Under the pieces are notes generated by a model that did no database searches, was not told where the DNA came from, and saw only the letters and a program-made list of their open reading frames with translations. A stretch of 20,387 nucleotides of DNA from an uncultured Dialister sp. (GTDB lineage: Bacteria > Bacillota > Negativicutes > Veillonellales > Dialisteraceae). The stretch covers positions 1 through 20,387 of the forward strand of contig CAKQBK010000048.1 of assembly GCA_934216155.1 (NCBI GenBank), read 5' to 3'. Position 1 is the first letter of the stretch. Every line of letters starts with the position of its first letter. Positions 16,050-20,387 of this stretch are shown here, piece after piece. The position numbers and the translations under genes are program-made.

Positions 16050-16205
16050 GGGCCTCCGCTCCGGGGAAGACTTTCTGGGAATCTTCCTCGGAGCCCGGCA
16101 TACCCTGAAGGATCAGTTTAGGAGGGCTTATCCCCCAGGGTGCCCTGAGCCGGATGGGGTGTCATATTAAATCCGAGGGGAAGGAAAATGGGAAAACCTT
16201 CCGAT
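16050..16205. other. Structured non-coding stretch, unidentified
   Basis: GCTCCGGGGAAGA (16058-16070) pairs with TCTTCCTCGGAGC (16082-16094). ACCCTG/CAGGGT (16102-16141), CAGGGTGCCCTG and GGAAGG/CCTTCC (16181-16202) add further hairpins. It is more GC-rich than its surroundings. It lies just past the stop of AGCS copy 4. It may be a terminator complex, a fifth repeat family seen only once here, or a small RNA. I recognise no known RNA class. Confidence 0.4.
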
Positions 16206-16235
16206 GGAAGTAATATGTATGTGTATGACCTGATG

Positions 16236-17660
16236 CTAGTCCACTACGCTTTTGGAAGCTTCGGACAATTTTTCCTTGCTGGGATCCAGATCTTCATATT
16301 CTTCATATTCTTTACCAGTTTCTAAGTGGTCGAAATATTTTGCTGTTTCTCTCACAACGACACCGGAGAGAGCCAGAAGGGCAATCAGGTTAGGAATAGC
16401 CATGAGTCCATTGACGATATCTGCCAGAACCCAGATGGCTTCAAGTTTCAGGAATGCGCCACTTGCGACCAGTGCGATAAATACTACGCGGTAAGGAAGT
16501 ACACCTTTGGTGCCGCAGAGGTAAATCATGCAACGTTCACCGTAGTAGTTCCATCCAAGGATGGTGGTGAATGCAAACAGTACCAGACCAACCATAAGCA
16601 TGTAGCCGCCGAAGAGCGGGAATGCATCTTTGAATGCTGCATTGGTCAGAGCTGCCCCATTGAGACCATTCATCCATTCGCCGGATACGACAATGGTGAG
16701 ACCAGTCAGTGTGCAGATGATGATGGTATCAATGAAAGTACCTGTCATGGAAATCAAGCCCTGTTCTGCAGGCCATTTGGTTTTAGCAGCGGCTGCTACG
16801 ATAGGAGCGGAACCCAGGCCGGATTCGTTGGAGAATACGCCACGGGCAATACCATTTCTCATAGCCAACATGATAGTGGAACCAAGGAAGCCGCCAGCGG
16901 CTGCGGTTCCAGTAAATGCATTGGAAATAACCATTTCAATCGCTGCTGGTACCTGATCAGCAAAGAAGCAAAGAACACCGATTGTTGAAATAAAGTAAAT
17001 CACTGCCATAGCTGGAACGATTTTGGAAGCCGCTTTCGCGATGGACTGCAGCCCCCCAAGGGTGATAGCTGCTACCAGAGCGGTCAGAATGATAGCGGTC
17101 CACATCGGATCCAGACCAATGGTCATTTTTGTGATATCTACAATAGAGTTCACCTGAGCGAAAGTACCGATACCGAAGTAAGCAACCAGTACGCCGAATA
17201 CAGCGAAGAGAGTTCCCAACCATTTGTATTTCGGACCCATACCGTTTTTGATGTAGAACATCGGGCCACCAGCGATTTCGCCTTTGGCATCTACTTCACG
17301 GTATTTCACTGCCAGGAGACCTTCTGCATACTTGGTGGCCATTCCGAAGAAAGCGGCCATCCACATCCAGAAAATAGCCCCCGGGCCACCGGCTGCAATC
17401 GCAGTGGCTACACCGACGATATTTCCTGTACCAACTGTCGCGGAAAGAGCTGTACAAAGGGCTTTGAAGGAATCAATATCCCCGTGTCCTGCATTCTGGG
17501 CTTTGAAAATCAAGCTCAGTGCTTTCGGTAAATGAACCACCTGCAACAGTTTCAATCTCAATGTGAGAAGAATCCCGGTTCCTACCAGAAGAACCAGAAG
17601 CGGCGGTCCCCAGATAAAGCTGTCTACCGCATTCAACATATCCATGTTTAACAAATCCAT
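16236..17660 (-). CDS. Sodium:alanine/glycine symporter, AGCS family (copy 4)
   Basis: This 474-aa Na+:alanine/glycine symporter has the family signature GGPGAIFWMWMAAFFG at 91-106 after GTGNIVGVATAIAA, then SNESGLGSAPIVAAAAKTKW, SMTGTFIDTIIICTLTGL and LGWNYYGERCMIYL. The C-terminal tail is long and acidic-charged (EYEEYEDLDPSKEK). The start is set at ATG 17660 because AGGAGGGGG lies about 11 bases upstream; an ATG 32 codons earlier lies inside the riboswitch terminator region. It pairs with the copy at 7150-8541: the SFKALCTALxATVGTGNIVGVATA and AAAKTKWPAEQGLISMTGTF blocks are almost the same. A glycine riboswitch with an enlarged first aptamer controls it. Confidence 0.95.
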   Translation of the reverse strand: MDLLNMDMLNAVDSFIWGPPLLVLLVGTGILLTLRLKLLQVVHLPKALSLIFKAQNAGHGDIDSFKALCTALSATVGTGNIVGVATAIAAGGPGAIFWMWMAAFFGMATKYAEGLLAVKYREVDAKGEIAGGPMFYIKNGMGPKYKWLGTLFAVFGVLVAYFGIGTFAQVNSIVDITKMTIGLDPMWTAIILTALVAAITLGGLQSIAKAASKIVPAMAVIYFISTIGVLCFFADQVPAAIEMVISNAFTGTAAAGGFLGSTIMLAMRNGIARGVFSNESGLGSAPIVAAAAKTKWPAEQGLISMTGTFIDTIIICTLTGLTIVVSGEWMNGLNGAALTNAAFKDAFPLFGGYMLMVGLVLFAFTTILGWNYYGERCMIYLCGTKGVLPYRVVFIALVASGAFLKLEAIWVLADIVNGLMAIPNLIALLALSGVVVRETAKYFDHLETGKEYEEYEDLDPSKEKLSEASKSVVD

Positions 17661-17694
17661 TTTTAAACGTCCCCCTCCTGAAAAAGTAAGATAC

Positions 17695-17738
17695 AAAAAA
17701 GCCGGCATTCCAAAATAAAAACTCTGGAAGCCGGCATT
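17695..17738 (-). terminator. Terminator of glycine riboswitch 3 (expression platform)
   Basis: The minus strand reads TGCCGGCTTCCAGAG, a T-rich loop, TTTTGGAATGCCGGC, then TTTTTT. The stem has one bulged base. It ends 35 bp before the AGCS start codon, leaving room only for the ribosome-binding site. Confidence 0.85.
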
Positions 17739-17774
17739 GTCTACCTTAACAATCACAAAAAGATGTGACGCTTA

Positions 17775-18101
17775 TTCTCTGTCCTTTTGCCTGAGAGATT
17801 GGGATCCAAATGAATCCTTACACCTTCGGCGCTCTTTTATGAGACTCTCCAGAGTGTGTCCACATACGGTACTATCTGGGAAGATACCTGAGAGTGTTAC
17901 TCCTTCGGTAAGCCTATCGGAGACGCTGATTCATTCACAGAATTTGGAATTATAAAGATTTTTTCACGAACCTTCGTCAATAAAATCCTCAAATAGTTAC
18001 TATTCTCGGATTTTATTCCTCTTTTCGTATAAAAATCTAAGAATAATTCCAAATAATGAATCAGTGTCTCCTGCGGCTTTCTCCCGCATGCTTCATCCAC
18101 C
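17775..18101 (-). ncRNA. Tandem glycine riboswitch 3 with a large insertion in aptamer 1
   Basis: On the minus strand aptamer 1 reads GGTGGATGAAGCATGCGGG, AGAAAGCC, then after a long insert GGCTTACCGAAGGAGTAACA and CTCTCAGG. Aptamer 2 begins ACACTCTGGAGAGTC and ends CTCTCAGGCAAAAGGACAGA. The AAGCC/GGCTT stem of aptamer 1 is extended by about 153 nt (17919-18071) forming one long hairpin. All conserved core blocks remain on both sides, so the aptamer may still fold. Confidence 0.92.
17919..18071. repeat. Long hairpin inserted in the aptamer 1 stem of riboswitch 3
   Basis: GGAGACGCTGATTCATTCAC (17919 on) is nearly complementary to the end of the segment (TAATGAATCAGTGTCTCC). The stem continues through GGAATTAT/ATAATTCC and AAGATTTTT/AAAAATCTTA. 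An inner hairpin, ATAAAATCC/GGATTTTAT with AATAG-TTA-CTATT, fills the loop. Its AT-rich composition differs from the aptamer, which suggests insertion of a small palindromic element. Confidence 0.75.
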
Positions 18102-18121
18102 AATATGAATTTGATGTTTGC

Positions 18122-18150
18122 ATTATAAAACCCTCGCTCCCATTTTGCAA
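18122..18150 (-). promoter_or_regulatory. Promoter of glycine riboswitch 3 and AGCS copy 4
   Basis: TATAAT (18122-18127) and TTGCAA (18145-18150) are 17 bp apart on the minus strand. Transcription would start about 15 nt before the conserved TGGATGAAG of aptamer 1. Confidence 0.75.
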
Positions 18151-18213
18151 GAGGAAATTTGGAATTTTATACAATTTTTAGAATCGAATAGGGGTCATTT
18201 TAGGGAAATCGAT

Positions 18214-18360
18214 AGAGTCATGTTTCACGGGAAACATGGTTATAAAGGTTATTATTCTGCTAATTTCTTCTGTAAAACATTTCCCTGCTATCGCCAGTGA
18301 CAAGGTTATAAATGGTTATAAAAGGTTATGGGAATACCGTTTTTCCCGTAACCTTTCTAT
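18214..18360. repeat. P-family element copy E, right end lost
   Basis: It begins GAGTCA-TGTTTCACGGGAAACA (palindrome 18221-18236), then AAAGGTTATTATTCTGCTAA, TTCTGTAAAACATTTCC, GACAAGGTTATAAATGG and the partly decayed complement CCCGTAACCTTTCTATCAACC. The TTAGAAATAG block and right end are missing. A lone parS-like site at 18707 may be the displaced end. Confidence 0.8.
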
Positions 18361-18374
18361 CAACCAAACCTATC

Positions 18375-18589
18375 TCTTTTGAAATAGATATGATATGCTA
18401 CAGATGCCACGGCTTTCATCACGCCAAACAGGCAAGAAGGGAGGCGTTTGTCATTTCGCTATTTTCTACTTGAACTGTGTATCAGTATTTTGGGAAGTAT
18501 TCTCGCCAATTTGATACTACAGGTGCTAGTGCAGTATCCGTAGAACTGCAACGTGGCAACTAGCCAGATGCGTCTCATCAGCGCATAGC
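18375..18589 (+). ncRNA. Possible structured RNA of unknown class
   Basis: This non-coding stretch has several nested pairings and ends in a terminator (18590-18623). GCTAGTGCAGT pairs with ACTGC..ACTAGC, CTGTGTATCA with TGATACTACAG around TTGG/CCAA, and ATGCG with CGCAT. TGCCACG can pair at long range with CGTGGCA. No open frame, 6S, SRP, RNase P or tmRNA signature is recognised. The strand is uncertain; plus is favoured only because no plus-strand gene follows. A weak TATGAT lies near 18389. Confidence 0.3.
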
Positions 18590-18623
18590 AAAACGCCAGG
18601 GGTCATCACTCCCCTGGCGTTTT
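18590..18623. terminator. Bidirectional intrinsic terminator
   Basis: AAAACGCCAGGGG (18590-18602) and CCCCTGGCGTTTT (18611-18623) form a 13-bp perfect stem with an 8-nt loop and T-runs on both sides. On the minus strand it would end the ZIP transporter transcript about 235 bp past its stop; on the plus strand it would end the putative RNA. Confidence 0.85.
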
Positions 18624-18706
18624 GTATTGGCGATCTATGCCATTTCGCTTTCTAATAGTATTGTATCATTCCTGATATAAAAGTCAATGGAGATGGCAAA
18701 ATAAAA

Positions 18707-18857
18707 TGTTTCCCGTGAAACATGACTCTATCTCTTCTCCATCTTCGGCGAGCTATATAAAAAGAAATCATGCAGCTAGATACCAATCGGTATAAGAGCA
18801 ATACGAAGTGCTCGCCGGCCTTCACTCCTCACTCCTCATTCCTAACTCCTCACTGCC
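18707..18857. repeat. Solitary parS-like palindrome and S-family half element copy 4
   Basis: TGTTTCCCGTGAAACA-TGACTC (palindrome 18707-18722) is a P-type right end. The S part runs 18745-18857: GGCGAGC/GCTCGCC around TATAAGAGCAATACGA, then the right arm CTTCACTCCTCACTCCTCAT. The left S arm is missing. The right arm ends 1 bp from the stop codon of the ZIP gene. Confidence 0.8.
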
Positions 18858-18858
18858 T

Positions 18859-19638
18859 TTATCCAAGCGCCACATCCAAGGCCATCATGACCATGAAGCC
18901 AATGGCGAAGCAGATGACGCCTACGTCGGAGTGTTCTCCGGCGGACATTTCTGGAATCAATTCTTCTACTACCACATAGAGCATAGCACCGGCAGCAAAG
19001 GAAAGCAGGTAAGGCATCATAGGCACCACCATGGCAGTGAGCAGGATGGTCAATACGCCACCGATAGGTTCTACCACACCGGAAAGGACACCACCTACGA
19101 AGGATTTGAAACTTCCCATGCCTGCCGATTTGAGAGGCATGGAAATAATGGCTCCTTCCGGGAAATTCTGAATGGCGATACCAATGGAAAGGGCCATGGC
19201 CGCAGCGGCAGTGATATCCCCGTGGCCCACCAAGAAGCCCGCATAGACAACGCCTACCGCCATTCCTTCAGGAATGTTGTGAAGAGTCACCGCCAGGACC
19301 AACATGGTGGTTCTTTGTAAATGACTCCGAGGCCCTTCCGCTTTGTCTGCATGCATATGCAAATGAGGAATCAAGTGATCCAACAACAGTAAAAATGCCA
19401 TGCCGACACCGAAACCAATGACACTAGGAAGAAAAGCCCATTTCCCCAGCGGCGCCGATTCCTCCAACGCCGGAATCAATAGACTCCAAATAGAAGCAGC
19501 CACCATGACACCGGACGCAAAACCAGTGAGTCCTCGCTGCACCGTGCGGTTCATTTCACCTCGCATAAAAAATACGCAAGCCGCCCCCAATGAAGTACCA
19601 AGAAAGGGGATAAAAAGTCCCCAAAATGTATCTGACAT
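18859..19638 (-). CDS. ZIP-family divalent metal transporter (GufA/ZupT-like)
   Basis: This 259-aa inner-membrane transporter is expected to import zinc or a related divalent metal. It has about eight hydrophobic segments. The metal-site motifs are HNIPEG at 120-125 and QNFPEG at 157-162, with E190 in VVEPIGG and a His-rich loop HLIPHLHMH at 88-96. The two PEG motifs and the length fit the GufA-like branch of ZIP proteins. The ATG is preceded by AAGGAGGACAT. A consensus promoter and a Fur-type palindrome lie just upstream, so metal-dependent repression is likely. The stop codon abuts an S-family repeat. The metal cannot be read from sequence, so no gene symbol is assigned. Confidence 0.92.
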   Translation of the reverse strand: MSDTFWGLFIPFLGTSLGAACVFFMRGEMNRTVQRGLTGFASGVMVAASIWSLLIPALEESAPLGKWAFLPSVIGFGVGMAFLLLLDHLIPHLHMHADKAEGPRSHLQRTTMLVLAVTLHNIPEGMAVGVVYAGFLVGHGDITAAAAMALSIGIAIQNFPEGAIISMPLKSAGMGSFKSFVGGVLSGVVEPIGGVLTILLTAMVVPMMPYLLSFAAGAMLYVVVEELIPEMSAGEHSDVGVICFAIGFMVMMALDVALG

Positions 19639-19650
19639 ATGTCCTCCTTA

Positions 19651-19667
19651 TTGAAAATTATTTTCAA
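19651..19667 (-). promoter_or_regulatory. Fur-family operator-like palindrome
   Basis: TTGAAAATTATTTTCAA is a perfect inverted repeat. Its TGAAAAT-N-ATTTTCA core has the 7-1-7 layout of Fur-family boxes (TGATAAT-N-ATTATCA in Bacillus) with one base changed per half. It lies between the -10 box and the ribosome-binding site of the ZIP gene, an ideal place for repression. Fur, Zur or another family member could bind. Confidence 0.6.
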
Positions 19668-19671
19668 TTTA

Positions 19672-19700
19672 TTTATACAACCTGTAGAGGGAATTGTCAA
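19672..19700 (-). promoter_or_regulatory. Promoter of the ZIP transporter gene
   Basis: TTGACA (19695-19700) and TATAAA (19672-19677) are separated by 17 bp on the minus strand. It is the best sigma-70-type promoter in the window. Confidence 0.85.
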
Positions 19701-19708
19701 ATAAATTT

Positions 19709-19733
19709 GGTGACTGGGGATTAGGGATTAGGG
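19709..19733. repeat. H-family heptamer fragment
   Basis: GGTGACTGGGGATTAGGGAT... joins GTGACTG to GGGATTA units, as in the composite copy at 15866-15975. It lies just upstream of the ZIP promoter and next to the P array. Confidence 0.7.
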
Positions 19734-19752
19734 CGTGAAACGGATAGAGACA

Positions 19753-20387
19753 TGTTTCACGGGAAACATAATTTTAAAGGTTACTATTCTGCTGCTTTCT
19801 TCTGTGAAACATTTCCTGTTATTGTTAGTGACAAGGTTATGAAGGGTTATATAAGGTTATATGAAAACCGTATTCCCATAACCTTTTATACCCCTTCATA
19901 CCACTTGTCGCCCATCCGCTTGTTTCTATGTTAGAAATAGAAATCAGTAGAATCATAACCTTCATAGTTATCGTTTCACGTGAAACATAACTCTAAAGGT
20001 TACCACTCTACTGCTTTCTTCTGTGAAACATTTCCCTTTATCGTCAGTGACAAGGTTATAAAGGTTATAGAAGGTTATATGAAAACCGTATTCCTATAAC
20101 CTTTTATAACCCTTCATAACCCTGTCGCCCATCCGCTTGTTTCTATGTTAGAAATAGAAATCAGTAGAATCATAACCTTCATAGTTATCGTTTCACGTGA
20201 AACATAACTCTAAAGGTTGCCACTCTACTGCTTTCTTCTGTGAAACATTTCCCTTTATCGCCAGTGACAAGGTTATAAAGGTTATAGAAGGTTATATGAA
20301 AACCGTATTCCCATAACCTTTTATAACCTTTCATACCCCTGTCGCCTATCTACTTGTTTCTATGTTAGAAATAGAAATCCGTAGAAT
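19753..20387. repeat. Tandem array of three P-family units sharing parS-like ends
   Basis: Unit 1 runs from TGTTTCACGGGAAACA (19753) to CGTTTCACGTGAAACA (19972-19987). Unit 2 runs to the next CGTTTCACGTGAAACA (20189-20204). Unit 3 is cut by the window edge. The period between the second and third end is 217 bp. Units 2 and 3 differ at only a few positions, so the duplication is recent. Each unit is a nested palindrome: outer AACTCTAAAGGTTA..CTACTG against CAGTAGAATCATAACCTT, and inner GACAAGGTTATAAAGG against its complement around GAAAACCGTATTC. The array may continue past the window. Confidence 0.92.

Noticed and set aside
18560..18590. Hammerhead-like CTGATGAG on the minus strand near 18580
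   Set aside because: The motif falls in the loop of an ATGCG/CGCAT hairpin, and the required stem II followed by GAAA is not in the right place.
19929..19943. GTTAGAAATAG motif in P elements, similar to part of a Cas9 guide scaffold
   Set aside because: The resemblance is limited to about ten bases, recurs in every P copy as part of a TTTCTA/TAGAAA palindrome, and lacks the rest of any tracrRNA structure.

Overview
The window reads as a chromosomal segment of an amino-acid-fermenting Firmicute, most likely one of the Negativicutes (Veillonella/Dialister/Megasphaera/Acidaminococcus relatives). This taxonomic call is an inference from protein style, mid-range base composition, the conserved DUF1934-argS-pyrG neighbourhood and a stack of amino-acid symporters; no rRNA is present to fix it. 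Nine protein genes are well supported. All are on the minus strand except one unrecognised plus-strand gene (800-2056).

Layout. 1-799 is repeat-rich non-coding DNA. 800-2056 is an orphan gene of unknown function. 2057-2674 is repeats plus the pyrG terminator. pyrG (CTP synthase, 2675-4297), argS (arginyl-tRNA synthetase, 4506-6173) and a DUF1934/YwiB-like gene (6152-6604, TTG start, overlapping argS) form the housekeeping block. From 7150 to 17660 come four sodium:alanine/glycine symporters (AGCS family), with a glutamate/aspartate-type symporter (DAACS) between the first and second. The AGCS genes form two paralogous pairs: outer (7150-8541, 16236-17660) and inner (11128-12579, 13571-15019). 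Three have a tandem glycine riboswitch with a downstream intrinsic terminator in the leader. The fourth (13571-15019) has a different, unidentified structured leader, also ending in a terminator. A ZIP-family metal transporter (18859-19638) has a strong promoter and a Fur-type 7-1-7 operator.

The most unusual content is between the genes. Nearly every gap is filled by palindromic repeats of several families built on one plan: inverted arms made of short direct repeats around a variable centre. Family P (about 217-240 bp) has arms of GGTTATAAA-like units and ends in a 16-bp palindrome matching, exactly or nearly, the chromosomal ParB-binding site parS (TGTTTCACGTGAAACA). Family H has 7-bp GTCACCA/GGGATTA units. 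Family S has 7-bp TCACTTC/TCACTCC units around GGCGAGC hairpins. Family F has 9-bp GGTTTCTCA units and its own outer inverted repeat. I count 18 parS-like palindromes in 20.4 kb, and the window ends in a tandem array of three P units sharing their parS-like ends. P, H and S copies lie mostly in 3' untranslated regions, often within a few bases of a stop codon. Three of four F copies lie in 5' leaders. No transposase is present.

Together the genes suggest a locus for Na+-coupled uptake of glycine, alanine and acidic amino acids, with glycine-dependent attenuation, beside housekeeping nucleotide and translation genes. All functions are read from sequence motifs by eye; no database search was possible.
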